Notes: generated from the sequence alone by a model not told the origin. Positions 32,542 to 43,391 are shown, counted from the first letter of the stretch. The stretch: DNA of 64,000 bases from Oscillatoria sp. CS-180 (GCF_028330965.1 NZ_JAQMUB010000088.1:124001-188000); one strand, 5' to 3'. Numbers and translations: made by a program.

Positions 32542-35172
32542 TCAAAGCCAGTTGCCTACTAATACAAACGGTGCCCAATAGAAAGGATCCTGATATTCCT
32601 CAGTTGCCAACATATTGAGTTGAGCATTTCTGATCATTTGAGCTTTGGTTTGCTGGGTGTCAGCAAGCTGGCTATAGAAATCGCCCATCCACAGGGAGGT
32701 ACCCAAATCACTGACCTGCCAAAGCGTTGCCAGCGTGCTGCGGGCACCAGACCGCACAGCAATGCCCGCCAGCCCAAGAGCAGCTTGATCGTCACCCGTT
32801 GCCGTTTCACAAGCGCTGAGAATCAGCAACTCGACATCACCTTCCCGAGCGATTTCACTATTCTGCAACAGTTGACTCAGCTGATTAGCGTTAATTCTGC
32901 CGTCCCAAGTCAAAATGAAGGTTTGTTCTAAGGTGGCTCCAAATTGACCATGAGTCGCTAGGTGAACGATCGGAAACGCTGTGTCGGTTAACTGAGAGGC
33001 AAACGTTTCTGTGTCGAACGTCTCATTGAGCAAGACCTGACTGGGCACCTCGTCCTCGATCGTTTCTAGTTCGGTTTCGACAAACGGTAGTGCAGCAAAA
33101 TCCTCACGGCTTTCGCTCAGCCCTCCCACTAACGCCTCAACTCCTTGATCGGCTAAGGGGTGGGGATCCAATAGCTGTAGACCCGGCGTAAGGGCGATCG
33201 CGTATTTTTCAACCAAATACTGATCACCGTCATGCAGAACCGCCATGGGCACATTGCGCAGCTTGCCGTCTAGCACAAAGACAAGGGTATCAATGCCACT
33301 AGCCTGCAAGTCACTGTCAAAAGGCCGAATGATCCAATCGTAAACTTGCTGAGACAGTGTTAAGTAATCAGCAGCGCTGCCACCTCGCACACCAATGCCC
33401 CGTCCTCCCTCAGGGAACGTGAAATTCGGGGTAGAAACCGCTGTAAACAGCTGATCCAAACTGCTCTCAACGACACTCCTGGGAACATCAGTGGGCTGAT
33501 GCAACAGAGGTTGTCCTGGTAGGCCCAAGATCACTTCAACGCGGTCTTCCAGGATGATGGGATAGATAATCGCAGATTCAGTATCGATTTGCTCAATCTG
33601 CTGAGACTGAGTCACCACGCAGTCAGCCCGGAAGAAGTTGACCAGTTCTTCAACCTGCAACGACTCAATGACATCTCGCGCTTGGAAAATATTTTCTTGA
33701 GGGGTATCAGCAGCATCAGTTTTCAGCAACAAGCTCACTAAGTCGCGATACACCGGTTCAATTTCTTGGCGGAAAGAAAACCGAGCATCTCGATCTGCCG
33801 CAACTAAATCACTCCGCAGTCGCTGTAGTGTGGTGAGGGCTTGCTCAAAGGCCGCGATCGCCGCTTCCGTTTCACCCTGTGCTTCAAAGATACGGCCCAA
33901 CTGCCATTGCCATTGGTAAGTCGCCACATTGGCATCAATTGATTGAGACACCAAACTGGCTCTGCGAGTCAATTCAATCGCCTCGTCCCACTGCTGATTG
34001 TTTTCGTATAAACGTCCTAAGTAGCCCAAACTATAGGTTTCAGCTCGGGCATCGCCGATTGCTTGAGCCTCGTCCAACGTTGTTGTCAGCAGGCGCGCTA
34101 TCTCTTCCGTCGATAAAAGCGGTGGACTCGCCTCGAACGCTTCCGGTTTTAGTGCCTGGCTGACTACATTGATGCGAACAAACAAAGATGAGCGGCTAGG
34201 CGGCAGATCCGGGAGCTGCACTAAGATCTCGCTGAGCAAAGGACGAGCTTCTGAAAGAAAGCCTAGGTCAACCAGAAGGTGGAGAGCATTCACCTGGGCC
34301 TGTATTCGGGACAACGTTGTTGGGGCAACTTGCGCCGCCTGACGATAGTAATCTAAGGCAACAGTCGGTGGTGCTAGATTGCCCAAACTGAGCCAAGCGG
34401 CACTGATATCAGCCGCATCACCCCGCTGCTCTGCGGCTTCTAGGCTTTTTCGCAAGACAGTATCAGCACCGCTGATATCGCCTGATCGCTGTAAGGCAAT
34501 TCCCAACTGCCGATATCCCGTCGCTTTGAGGGATGACTCACCTGGAAGCTCGTCAAGTTGGGCAGACACGGCATCAAGCGATCGCAACGTTTCAGGAATT
34601 CGCCCCTGGACTCTAAAAATTTGTGCCTGATTCAACTGTGCTCGCAGCAGCCCGGTCTCATCGTCCAGCGCCTCATAAATCTTGATCGCCTGAGCGAAGG
34701 ACGCTAACGCCCTAGTGGCATCGCCCTGAGCCATGAATAACTGGCCTTCAGTACTCAACACCTGTGCTAACACTCGGCGGTTATAGTCCGTTGCCGAAAC
34801 TCCACTGAGCCATCCCTTAGCCGTGTCAATCGTTGTTTGCGCGGCCTCATATTGACCCAACTTTAAATGGGCCAAGGCTTGGTTGCTGAGAGCGCTGGCA
34901 GCGTTAGCACCGGCTTCCTGTGCAGCATAGCCTTGAGCAGCTTGCTGCCACTGTTCCAATGCCGCCGTGTATTGTCCTGCGGCGTATTGTTCACGCCCTT
35001 GCTGCATCAGAGATTGCGGATCCGCTGCATAGACAGTGACGCCAGGACTGGATGGGTGAAGAACAGGATGCAGACCCACCACAGCAATCGCGCTCAGACT
35101 AACGATCAACAGCCATCGCCACAGGCTCCGTCGCCATCGGATTTGAATTGAGCAATACAGAGGCTTGACCAT
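32542..35172 (-). CDS. Exported TPR–CHAT protein (caspase-like peptidase domain)
   Basis: This 876-residue protein carries a basic N-terminus and hydrophobic segment (WRWLLIVSLSAIAVVGLHPV) that acts as a signal peptide or anchor. TPR repeats fill about 55–470, and the CHAT domain about 590–876. The catalytic His is in HLATHGQFG and the catalytic Cys in LLILSACETATGD, so the caspase-like dyad is intact. CHAT domains with TPRs in cyanobacteria often sit beside hemagglutinin-type exoproteins. Here it follows the TpsA gene by 79 bases. The presence of a signal places it outside the cytoplasm, which is unusual for a caspase-family peptidase. Confidence 0.9.
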   Translation of the reverse strand: MVKPLYCSIQIRWRRSLWRWLLIVSLSAIAVVGLHPVLHPSSPGVTVYAADPQSLMQQGREQYAAGQYTAALEQWQQAAQGYAAQEAGANAASALSNQALAHLKLGQYEAAQTTIDTAKGWLSGVSATDYNRRVLAQVLSTEGQLFMAQGDATRALASFAQAIKIYEALDDETGLLRAQLNQAQIFRVQGRIPETLRSLDAVSAQLDELPGESSLKATGYRQLGIALQRSGDISGADTVLRKSLEAAEQRGDAADISAAWLSLGNLAPPTVALDYYRQAAQVAPTTLSRIQAQVNALHLLVDLGFLSEARPLLSEILVQLPDLPPSRSSLFVRINVVSQALKPEAFEASPPLLSTEEIARLLTTTLDEAQAIGDARAETYSLGYLGRLYENNQQWDEAIELTRRASLVSQSIDANVATYQWQWQLGRIFEAQGETEAAIAAFEQALTTLQRLRSDLVAADRDARFSFRQEIEPVYRDLVSLLLKTDAADTPQENIFQARDVIESLQVEELVNFFRADCVVTQSQQIEQIDTESAIIYPIILEDRVEVILGLPGQPLLHQPTDVPRSVVESSLDQLFTAVSTPNFTFPEGGRGIGVRGGSAADYLTLSQQVYDWIIRPFDSDLQASGIDTLVFVLDGKLRNVPMAVLHDGDQYLVEKYAIALTPGLQLLDPHPLADQGVEALVGGLSESREDFAALPFVETELETIEDEVPSQVLLNETFDTETFASQLTDTAFPIVHLATHGQFGATLEQTFILTWDGRINANQLSQLLQNSEIAREGDVELLILSACETATGDDQAALGLAGIAVRSGARSTLATLWQVSDLGTSLWMGDFYSQLADTQQTKAQMIRNAQLNMLATEEYQDPFYWAPFVLVGNWL

Positions 35173-35251
35173 CAGTCGTCTCTAGTCTTCCTGTACATTA
35201 CGGGCATCTCAGTCATGCAAACCAATCCAGCTACTCCATCGTCAACTCACT

Positions 35252-38200
35252 TCAATTGGGCTGACAGCTGATGACTCCTTGCCCTGGCATCGTTGCGTTG
35301 GTAGGCGTTTCAGCATAAAGATAAACTGACCCGTCTTCAGCAACCCGGAAATTTTGGGGTTCCTGAATCAATTCGGGTGGATTTGCTGCCAGAGCTTCGT
35401 CATCTAAGGACTGATCGCTGCGATCGTCCTCAACGGGCATGGGGTCAGGTCCAAAATCTTCTAAGAGAGGGCTATCTTCCAGAAATGCACCTGGATCAGT
35501 CGGCAAACCACCGCGACCGGTGACGCTAAATTCGCTGGGGTTACCCGAAGCAATCAGTTCGCAGCGGCGATCGACTAGATCAGACGGATCAACCTGATCA
35601 GGCACAACCACAGGTTCTACAGGTGTGCTCTCAGCGACATTCACTTCTCCGGGCGCACCCAGTTCTGAACTCGCATCCAGGTCACTTTCAATGGATCGCC
35701 CCTCTTGCAGGCGGAACATCGCTTCTAAATTAAACGGACTGCGCCCGTCCGCATCCGTTGGCAAAATAACGTCAATTCTGCCACCACCGCCATTGCCTGC
35801 CGCATTGGCAACAATGTCACTGTTTTCATCTCGTACAGCACTGATTCCATTCAGCTGCAAAATAATGTTGCCGCCCGTAGCATCATTGGCCAGGGCCTCA
35901 GTCGAAATTTCGTTGCAAGTCGGACAGCTCCCCAGAGGATCTAATTCCGTGCGACTGCCTCGGAGCAGCAAAGACCCTGCCGTAATGTTGATATTGGCAG
36001 TGTCCTCAATCGAGGCTGTTCTGGCCCGAATCTTGCCTCCCTCATCTAAGACGAAATTGCCAGCCACAATGTTGATGTTGCCAGGGTCACCTGGAAAATC
36101 GACAAATACCTGACCATTTTCGTCAATGGGGCCATCAACTGAAACTAGACCTCCATTCGCGATCAGGAGAGTATCCAGAACATTCAAGTTAATACTGCCA
36201 GCATCACTACGATTCTCAGTACTCGCAGTGACTAGTCCGTTATCGGTGATGGAAAGCAGATCAGTTAAAATCAGGATGCTTCCCGCCTCGCCTTGGGCAT
36301 TGGCTTCGGTGCTAACGAATAAGCCACTCGAAAAACCAGCAGAACTTTGTCCAGAAATCTCAACGCCTTCTGAGGCAAAGATAAGAATGTCTCCCGCACC
36401 ATCGGGTCCAGCAACACCACCTGGTTCTAAAATACCGTCTCCGTCTAAGTCACTGGGGCGGAATACACCAGCGATCGCCTGAGACCCTTCAGTCATGGAA
36501 AGACGACTGACATCAAAAATGATGCCTCCTCCGTTGCCGTTCCCTCCACTTTCTATACCTGCTCGAATGGAACTTCCTCCAGCCAGAGAAATGTCTCCTA
36601 AAGCATCATTAGGCCCGGTATCCCCTTCAGGACCAGGTGCTGTAATCTCAACACGTCCAGCATCTCCTAATCCAAACGTCGCGACCGAAATCTCACTATT
36701 GTTGTCTGCGGATAAAGATCCTGCTTCGATCAGCACAGATCCGCCTGCAATAGGAACAGTGCGATTAGAGTTATTCTGCACGGCACTACTAATCAAGCCA
36801 TTTCCGTTGAGACTAACCTCGTTAGCAACATCGATAAATATGCCAGCAGAATCACCAAGACCAAAATTATTGGAGTCGATGCTAGCAAAGTCTTCTAATG
36901 AAAGAGAACCATTACTGGTGACAGAAATTATGCCACTTCCAGAACTGTCAAAGCCAGCCTGAGCATGAAACCCAGTGCGAGAATTAACGGGATCGATGGT
37001 GAACCGGCGAGCAATCACCGCCCGATCTGTCGCTAGCGCATTAGCTTCATCGAAGGGAAGTCCGTAGAAATTGACAAACAGGTTGGTTAGATAGTCGACA
37101 TAGTTGCTCTCGAAGGTCTCAAAACGGGTTCCATAGTCTGGATCAAACCCCGACAACGAAATATCATTCTGAGTGGTAACAAAAATAGCGCCAGCCTCGC
37201 CCTCTCTATAAGCGGGAGCCAGAATTTGGCCGCCACTACTCATATCTAAGCTGTTCACATTCACCAAAATACCGAGTGAATCTCCGTTACTCCGGCTGCG
37301 AGCACTCAGAACACCTCCATCGGCAATGGTCAAATCATCCATTTCGACAGAAATCAATCCTCCTGCGCCCGTAGTCGCTGGAAGAAAACTGAGATCAAAC
37401 AGCGGATCTTCAAGCAGAGCAATATCCAGGTTTTCAGTAGAAGAAACGAGTCCGCTCGAATAAGCCCCTTCGGGTCGACCCGACACAGTTGAAGTCGATA
37501 ACGGAACTACACCGGAGATAAAAACGGAGGAAGGCAAACTATCATCCAAGCGACTGACAAGAATACTGCCGCCTTCTCCAGATCCAAAGTTCTGAGATAG
37601 GGCACTTGCTCCACCAGTAATGGATAGGAAATTAGTTTGTAGTCCAATAATTCCGCCATCATTTTGTCCGACTGTACTCGTTGTTAACGTTGCGCCATCC
37701 GACAACAGTATGGTGGGAGAAGAGACTGAAATGATGCCAGGTGCCCCTAAGCCATCCAGAACAGGAACAAGACTGATTGAACCGTCTGGATTGGTGTTTT
37801 CTATAAAGTTTAGATTGTTGGAAGCTTGCAGCCCGCTAAATTGACTTGTTGGGTCAATCGTTGCTTCAATGGCATCAATAGCAAATAAACGAGCTTGCGA
37901 TTCAAGTCTTGGACTTGGAATGGTATTGCTATTGGCCGCGATAAACTCTGCATATCGAGTATTAAAAAGATTGTTACTCCTAATTTCATAGCTCGGATCA
38001 GAGCCAGCAATAGTCACAAGGTCACGGGCTGAAATAATGATGTCTCCTGCTGCTCCATTGGCAAAAGCAGTTGTAAGAATCTGGCCGCCTCCTTCAAGGT
38101 TTAGAGTGCCAACGTTGTCAATAAAAATGGTTCCGCCATCGGCATTTGTACGAGTTCTAGCGCTAATAACAGCTCCATTTCGAATATTGACTTCATCGAA

Positions 38201-40294
38201 GTCAAGGATGGTCACCTGTCCGCCATCACCAGTGGCTGGTGGTTCTGAGGTCGAAAACAAACCACTAGAGAATCCTCCTAGAAGCGGGTTGCCGGACTCA
38301 TCAAAACCCACGAAGTCAGGAGAGACTCCATCCAAGGTGATACTAGACGGTTGATTCAAATCCCTAGGTTGGACAAAGACGTCTCCCGCCTGACCAGTAC
38401 CAAAGGTTCTAGATAGAATTTCTGCACCGCCACTAAGCTGTAGGTTTTGAGTTTGAATATCGATGGTGCCCCCGTCCACTGCACCTTCGGTGTCGGTCGT
38501 GATCAACATGGGACCAGAAAGGGCGATCGCGTCGGCAATGATGTTGACGGTGCCGCCTGCTACCCCCGGCGTTGTCCCTACACTGCTCGTTTGAATGCCA
38601 GACAACACTCCTGGGAGTGAACTAGGACCAGACGCAGAAAAGGTGTTGCCGCTTTCGATGTCAATATTGCCGCCCTGCAATCCTCTGGAGTTAAGTAAAG
38701 CCCCCTGACTAAGGATGATATTGCCATCGGCAACGAGAGCAATATCGCCTCCATTACCAAACACTTGGTTATTGAAGCCATCAAAAAAGGCAGGAGGATC
38801 AGCATTCACGATGCCGTCAATGGTGATATCACCTCGCGATTGGATTTCGATATATCCACCGCCAGTAAAATCGCCGTTAACAATAGAGCGACCGGCCAGA
38901 AGCGGCACGGCTGCTTGCACAGCATTGACATCTATGTTGGCTTCACTAGCTGGAGCATTATTGGGCTGATAGCGGTTTGTCAGCGAGACGACGCCCCGAA
39001 CTGGGATTGCAGGCCCCTGAGCCGGATCTAAAGAGGAATTAGCGTCAGCAAAGAAAATGGTACCAACTTCAATGTTGGCACTGGGTGAAGCGTCCACTGC
39101 GTTGAAATCAGGGGGCGTGGGCAAGAAGTTGCCAACTTGTGTGTTGTTGGGCAGTTCGGACCAATCAATTCCTGCTCGAATATCTAGAGTCGGAACGACT
39201 TGCCCATTAATCGTTTCTCCATTGCGTAGCTGAAGCGTGTCATCGACAAGACCGTTAACTGGATCAGCCGCTTGTATCCAAACAAAATCACGAATGGTGA
39301 CGCTGCCCCCCGCCAGAATGTGTAAAGAAGCTCCCTGATATCCGCCTAGGAAGACATCTTCATTGGCAAGAATAACTGGATCGGACGGACTAGTGAGATT
39401 TCCTAAGCCACCGTCTAGCTGTTCAATGGTGAAATTACCGTTGCTGTAGAAGCGGGCATCGCCAATGACGGGAGTGGGCGATCGCAACATCATCTCGCTG
39501 CCGGAGAACAGGCCACTGGCAGGATGATTCAGAGCAAAAATATCAACACCCTGGTTTCCCTGAACCGTCAGATCTTGTCCTGCAGTGGCCATGAAGGGTT
39601 GAGCCGCTGCATCTCGAATAGTCACCGTATCTTGAGCTTGCAGCGCCAGATTTTCTCCCGCAAGAAGCTGGCCCGACAACTCTAGGTTGCCGCCCGCTAA
39701 TGTCAAATCTTGCCCAACGGTGAGTACCGCTTCGTTGGCGATCGCCCGCTGAGTCTGACTAAATTGCAAACCGGGGGTGATGTCGATAGCGACCAACGGC
39801 GGCAACTCTGGATTGAGTGCACTGTAGATATCGCCATTGCCAAAGTCAAACGTATCGGCGGTACTGGCAAAGAAGGACCCAGAAATATCTAGCTGAGCAT
39901 TTGGACCAAAAATGATGCCGTTCGGATTCAGAAAATAAAGATTAGCCCCGCCATCAACTCCCAGCGTTCCCAGAATGTTGGACGCATCGCCCCCTGTGAC
40001 GCGACTGAGGATGTTCTCAATGCCGATAGGATTGGCAAAATAGAGGCGCTGTAACTCCTCAACATTGAACTCGCTAAAACTGTGGAATAGGTTTTCCCCC
40101 CGAACGGCACCGCCTTCAATTACATCAGCAGGCAGGCCATTGACGAGACTATTGGGGTTGACCTGAGACGCTTCATTCCCCAAAGTTCCATCCGGCGTCA
40201 CCTGGGCGGAGACTGAGGCAGCAAAGCTGCCAGCCCACAATCCGATTAGATAAACCCAGAAGAGCGATCGCCTAGTAGCTCTAAATACAGCCAT
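35252..40294 (-). CDS. Two-partner secretion exoprotein (TpsA, filamentous hemagglutinin-type)
   Basis: This 1,680-residue protein has a signal peptide (FWVYLIGLWAGSFAASVSA), then a FhaB-type TPS domain up to about residue 250 with FSEFNVEELQRLYFANPIG, ILSRVTGGDASNILGTLGV and NPNGIIFGPNAQLDISG. Most of the remainder is beta-helix-like repeats rich in Gly, Asp and Asn, such as GGSVLIEAGSLSADNN. The C-terminal part has a two-Cys motif (CPTCNEISTEA), a VDRRCELIASGNPSEFSVTGRGG element and an acidic tail. It is exported through the outer membrane by its partner encoded upstream. Function (adhesion or other) is not visible. Confidence 0.95.
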   Translation of the reverse strand: MAVFRATRRSLFWVYLIGLWAGSFAASVSAQVTPDGTLGNEASQVNPNSLVNGLPADVIEGGAVRGENLFHSFSEFNVEELQRLYFANPIGIENILSRVTGGDASNILGTLGVDGGANLYFLNPNGIIFGPNAQLDISGSFFASTADTFDFGNGDIYSALNPELPPLVAIDITPGLQFSQTQRAIANEAVLTVGQDLTLAGGNLELSGQLLAGENLALQAQDTVTIRDAAAQPFMATAGQDLTVQGNQGVDIFALNHPASGLFSGSEMMLRSPTPVIGDARFYSNGNFTIEQLDGGLGNLTSPSDPVILANEDVFLGGYQGASLHILAGGSVTIRDFVWIQAADPVNGLVDDTLQLRNGETINGQVVPTLDIRAGIDWSELPNNTQVGNFLPTPPDFNAVDASPSANIEVGTIFFADANSSLDPAQGPAIPVRGVVSLTNRYQPNNAPASEANIDVNAVQAAVPLLAGRSIVNGDFTGGGYIEIQSRGDITIDGIVNADPPAFFDGFNNQVFGNGGDIALVADGNIILSQGALLNSRGLQGGNIDIESGNTFSASGPSSLPGVLSGIQTSSVGTTPGVAGGTVNIIADAIALSGPMLITTDTEGAVDGGTIDIQTQNLQLSGGAEILSRTFGTGQAGDVFVQPRDLNQPSSITLDGVSPDFVGFDESGNPLLGGFSSGLFSTSEPPATGDGGQVTILDFDEVNIRNGAVISARTRTNADGGTIFIDNVGTLNLEGGGQILTTAFANGAAGDIIISARDLVTIAGSDPSYEIRSNNLFNTRYAEFIAANSNTIPSPRLESQARLFAIDAIEATIDPTSQFSGLQASNNLNFIENTNPDGSISLVPVLDGLGAPGIISVSSPTILLSDGATLTTSTVGQNDGGIIGLQTNFLSITGGASALSQNFGSGEGGSILVSRLDDSLPSSVFISGVVPLSTSTVSGRPEGAYSSGLVSSTENLDIALLEDPLFDLSFLPATTGAGGLISVEMDDLTIADGGVLSARSRSNGDSLGILVNVNSLDMSSGGQILAPAYREGEAGAIFVTTQNDISLSGFDPDYGTRFETFESNYVDYLTNLFVNFYGLPFDEANALATDRAVIARRFTIDPVNSRTGFHAQAGFDSSGSGIISVTSNGSLSLEDFASIDSNNFGLGDSAGIFIDVANEVSLNGNGLISSAVQNNSNRTVPIAGGSVLIEAGSLSADNNSEISVATFGLGDAGRVEITAPGPEGDTGPNDALGDISLAGGSSIRAGIESGGNGNGGGIIFDVSRLSMTEGSQAIAGVFRPSDLDGDGILEPGGVAGPDGAGDILIFASEGVEISGQSSAGFSSGLFVSTEANAQGEAGSILILTDLLSITDNGLVTASTENRSDAGSINLNVLDTLLIANGGLVSVDGPIDENGQVFVDFPGDPGNINIVAGNFVLDEGGKIRARTASIEDTANINITAGSLLLRGSRTELDPLGSCPTCNEISTEALANDATGGNIILQLNGISAVRDENSDIVANAAGNGGGGRIDVILPTDADGRSPFNLEAMFRLQEGRSIESDLDASSELGAPGEVNVAESTPVEPVVVPDQVDPSDLVDRRCELIASGNPSEFSVTGRGGLPTDPGAFLEDSPLLEDFGPDPMPVEDDRSDQSLDDEALAANPPELIQEPQNFRVAEDGSVYLYAETPTNATMPGQGVISCQPN

Positions 40295-40436
40295 GACAAA
40301 GACCTGAATCGAATTGGCACGAAAAAGTTCGAGAATATTGAAGCGAATCTGTAGTCAAACCTTCCTGATGCTACGCGGATATTAGCACTCCCTTTTCATC
40401 AGACGGCATTCTTTTTTGCGGGTTGTTACGGAGAAA

Positions 40437-42326
40437 TCAAAAAAGCTCCCCCGTCAGCGTGAACAGAATTCCGTGTTCTTGCCAAGAATCCCCTGAAGGT
40501 TCAGACCCACTTAAGGGAATGCCGTAATCTAGCCGAGCATTGAATCGATTGCCGACCTGCCAAAGGATACCGGCACCAATGGATAGTAGAGCCTCACTAT
40601 CGTTGCCGTCCTCATTCCAGCCCACACCATAGTCAATGAAGGGAGCCACCTGAAATGTACTGTCAATCTCAGGAATGGTCATCAAGGGAAACCGGGCCTC
40701 AGCTGAGGCAAAAATGCCGTTGTCCGTCGTGAACTGATCCTGCTGATAACCGCGAATACTGCCTTGTCCACCCAAGCGAAACTGTTCGGTTGTTAGGAGT
40801 GGACTGTTGGCAAACTGAGCGTTTAGCCGCAAAAAGAGCGAAATATCGTCTTCAAAAATTCGGACATACTGTGCCTGTCCTTGCCAACTAAAAAAATTGC
40901 TGTCAGGCAGATCACCAGGATTATCACTTGCTCCAAACCAAGTGGTACCTAAGCTAAATTGCGATCGCACCGCCGCCACCTGATTGACTTCTCGCAGAAT
41001 CCATTCTTGAGTGAATCGAATTGCGGTCTGACGAGTATTCCCGTCCGCATCCGAACCAGCCGTAACTAAGGGCAATCGAGGAAATCCGTCCAACCGGAAC
41101 GAACTATCAGCCCACTGATGGCTCAGAGACAATCCCAAAGCAACTTCCTGTCTAGGCGTCTGCACAATAGGTTGACGAATGCCAAATTCTAGCTCATCAG
41201 AATTGGACTCAACGCCCAGAAATTTGAGATCGGGTTCGATGATCTCACTACGACTGCCACTATAGAAAAACTCTATCGTTCCGTCGTAGGCGTTGAAGGG
41301 AAACGCATATCGAACATCCCAGCTGTTGCTACCGTCCGTGTTGCTGTATCCCACGGAAAATGGGTCGCCGTGCCCCGACAGATTGTTATGAGAAAATACG
41401 AAGCGACGTCGAAAGCTACCGACTAAAGGCGATCGCGAATTATCTAAGATTGCTTGACCTGATACCGCATCGGCCTCCACTGCCGTTACGTTAAGGACGC
41501 TACCCCCAGTCATCGTTCCTGGAGAAAGTTGAGACGAGATCTCTTGAATGAGAGGATTTAGCTGTAAGAGCTGTAGCGATTCAATGATGTCGTTGACATT
41601 CAGAGGCTGTCCGGTTCTGGCTGCAATACGTTTTCGGACATACTCGGGTTGCAGTCGCCTCAACCCTTCAATATTGATTTCTTCTAATCGTCCTTCAATC
41701 ACCCGGATTTCAACAATGCCTTCCTCGATTCGCTGGATAGGCAGATAAGCGCCTGAATTGATGTATCCCGCATCGAGATAGGTTTGGGTGATGAGTGCCC
41801 GAGCAACAAAGAGATCATTCAATGTGATGGGGCGATCGCGAAAGTCAGCTACGATGGCCTGCAATTCTTCATCACGAAATGCAGTATTGCCTACAAATGA
41901 AAATTCCGTCACGACAAACGATTCCGGCACCTCATCATCAGGTAGCGGCACTAACGTTTCTATTGGGGCAGGAATCGTCAGGACATCATCGGGTTCTGGA
42001 ATAGGCTCAGGCTCAGGCAGAGGAGGCTCCGGCTGGGGCTCTTCTAGAGGTGGATCAATGACCGTCTGAGCTAACCATTCGTTTTCAGATAAAGCGGCGT
42101 CTTGAGTTAACTTCGAGAGAACAGTGTCTCGCTCAGTTGCTACAGCGACTCTAGAAACCGGCAGCGTCCCCAACAACAAACCACTCAACATTCCTATTAA
42201 GAAAAAGGGATACCGATGCCAAGGATTATATCTGGCTTGGACAATGCGATCGATAGAGCAATTAACAATAGCCATAACCAAACATGCATTAATGGTTGAA
42301 GGGTAATACAACTTAAACCACAACAA
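40437..42326 (-). CDS. TpsB outer-membrane transporter (ShlB/FhaC/HecB family)
   Basis: This 629-residue protein is the partner that exports TpsA. After a signal-like N-terminus comes a Pro/Glu/Asp-rich linker at about 95–135, then two POTRA domains (FSFVGNTAFRDEELQAIVADF; IEEGIVEIRVIEGRLEEINIEGL), and a 16-strand beta-barrel from about 280. The barrel includes the family's RLGGQGSIRGYQQDQF motif, equivalent to the conserved VRGF loop that enters the barrel. It lies 142 bases upstream of tpsA and is the first gene of the minus-strand operon. Confidence 0.95.
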   Translation of the reverse strand: MLWFKLYYPSTINACLVMAIVNCSIDRIVQARYNPWHRYPFFLIGMLSGLLLGTLPVSRVAVATERDTVLSKLTQDAALSENEWLAQTVIDPPLEEPQPEPPLPEPEPIPEPDDVLTIPAPIETLVPLPDDEVPESFVVTEFSFVGNTAFRDEELQAIVADFRDRPITLNDLFVARALITQTYLDAGYINSGAYLPIQRIEEGIVEIRVIEGRLEEINIEGLRRLQPEYVRKRIAARTGQPLNVNDIIESLQLLQLNPLIQEISSQLSPGTMTGGSVLNVTAVEADAVSGQAILDNSRSPLVGSFRRRFVFSHNNLSGHGDPFSVGYSNTDGSNSWDVRYAFPFNAYDGTIEFFYSGSRSEIIEPDLKFLGVESNSDELEFGIRQPIVQTPRQEVALGLSLSHQWADSSFRLDGFPRLPLVTAGSDADGNTRQTAIRFTQEWILREVNQVAAVRSQFSLGTTWFGASDNPGDLPDSNFFSWQGQAQYVRIFEDDISLFLRLNAQFANSPLLTTEQFRLGGQGSIRGYQQDQFTTDNGIFASAEARFPLMTIPEIDSTFQVAPFIDYGVGWNEDGNDSEALLSIGAGILWQVGNRFNARLDYGIPLSGSEPSGDSWQEHGILFTLTGELF

Positions 42327-42575
42327 GCTAAGGTTACTCTATCAGCTCTTGTTTTTAGAACCAATTGAAGTTTTTTCTATTGCTTAGAAAATATTGACTA
42401 ACCCTTTTGCGAGAAAGTTAGAGATCTGCTCCTAAAGCTATCTCTATAAGATCAATTTATAGAGGATCAAAAAGTAGATTTTATCAACACCTAATCTGAC
42501 TTCCTAGATGTTTAGAACTTAACAAATAGCGTCTTTTGCTTCCAATTTTGATCGACAAAACAACAAAACTGGACT

Positions 42576-43391
42576 TTACACTTCATCTGGATCAACACCC
42601 AGTGCTCGCAAGCGTTCTGCCAATCGTTCTGCTCGCTGGCGTTCGTCCTCGGCCCGCTGGCGTTCTCGGGCCTGTCCTTCGGCTCCAGTTGGAATCACAT
42701 TTCCTTGCTGATCACACCACCTCAGCCATAGGCGACTAGTATCTTCTTCAAATTGGCCTTCCCAGAGGGTGAGTCCAATCCCCGCGCCCTCTAACCAAAC
42801 GGGTTGTCCAGTCATCTTGATTCCATCGTCTGGAGTTAATTCACGATAGCCCACAGGTGAAATCATCCAAACCCGCAGCAGTGCACCGTTCATGTTCTCA
42901 GCGTCTTGGATTTGCTGCAAAGGATCGAACACAGCGTAATAATGCACACCTATTTGGGCGTAGCGTTCCTTTTTACTGGCCGATTTTCCTTTCTGTTGCG
43001 ATCGCGGACTGAGGATAATCTCATCTCCCTCTTGATTAGAGACAATCTCAATACAGACCTCTGGAACTTTGCCAAACTCCCATACAAAATAGGAGCGATC
43101 GCGCTTTTCAGCATAGGCATCTGGTCGTTGTACCCCCAGACTCAGCATTGCATCCGGTACGATAGGTGTTCCATACAGCTTATAAAAGAGACCGACATTA
43201 GCGGCAGCCAAAAAGGGGGTAGGTACGGCTTGTGAACTGTAAAGCGGTTCCACTAAAAGCCTTTGCTGCTGTTCAGATTGAAAGTTATCCACTGGGGTGT
43301 CGTCTTCAATGACTAAGTGACCAATATCCAACTCAGTAACGACACCATCCTCATTGATCGCTTCCTTAGCCCGCACCTGTTGTGAAGTCAT
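42576..43391 (-). CDS. Uma2 family endonuclease-like protein
   Basis: This 271-residue protein belongs to the Uma2 (DUF820) group, very common in cyanobacteria and related to PD-(D/E)XK nucleases. The core has QRPDAYAEKRDRSYFVWEFG, the acidic PEVCIEIVSNQEGDE and the lysine-containing KKERYAQIGVHYYAVFDP, matching the D…E-x-V…K arrangement. A C-terminal coiled coil (ERQRAEDERQRAERLAERLRALGVDPDEV) is shared in pattern with the second Uma2 protein at 47176. Substrate and role are unknown; transposon origin has been suggested for the family. It lies upstream of tpsB on the same strand, across a 249-base gap. Confidence 0.88.
   Translation of the reverse strand: MTSQQVRAKEAINEDGVVTELDIGHLVIEDDTPVDNFQSEQQQRLLVEPLYSSQAVPTPFLAAANVGLFYKLYGTPIVPDAMLSLGVQRPDAYAEKRDRSYFVWEFGKVPEVCIEIVSNQEGDEIILSPRSQQKGKSASKKERYAQIGVHYYAVFDPLQQIQDAENMNGALLRVWMISPVGYRELTPDDGIKMTGQPVWLEGAGIGLTLWEGQFEEDTSRLWLRWCDQQGNVIPTGAEGQARERQRAEDERQRAERLAERLRALGVDPDEV

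Noticed and set aside
35625-36962. Several plus-strand ORFs of 100–160 residues
   Set aside because: They are antisense to the repetitive tpsA gene; Pro/Ser-rich reading comes from its Gly/Asp/Asn codons.
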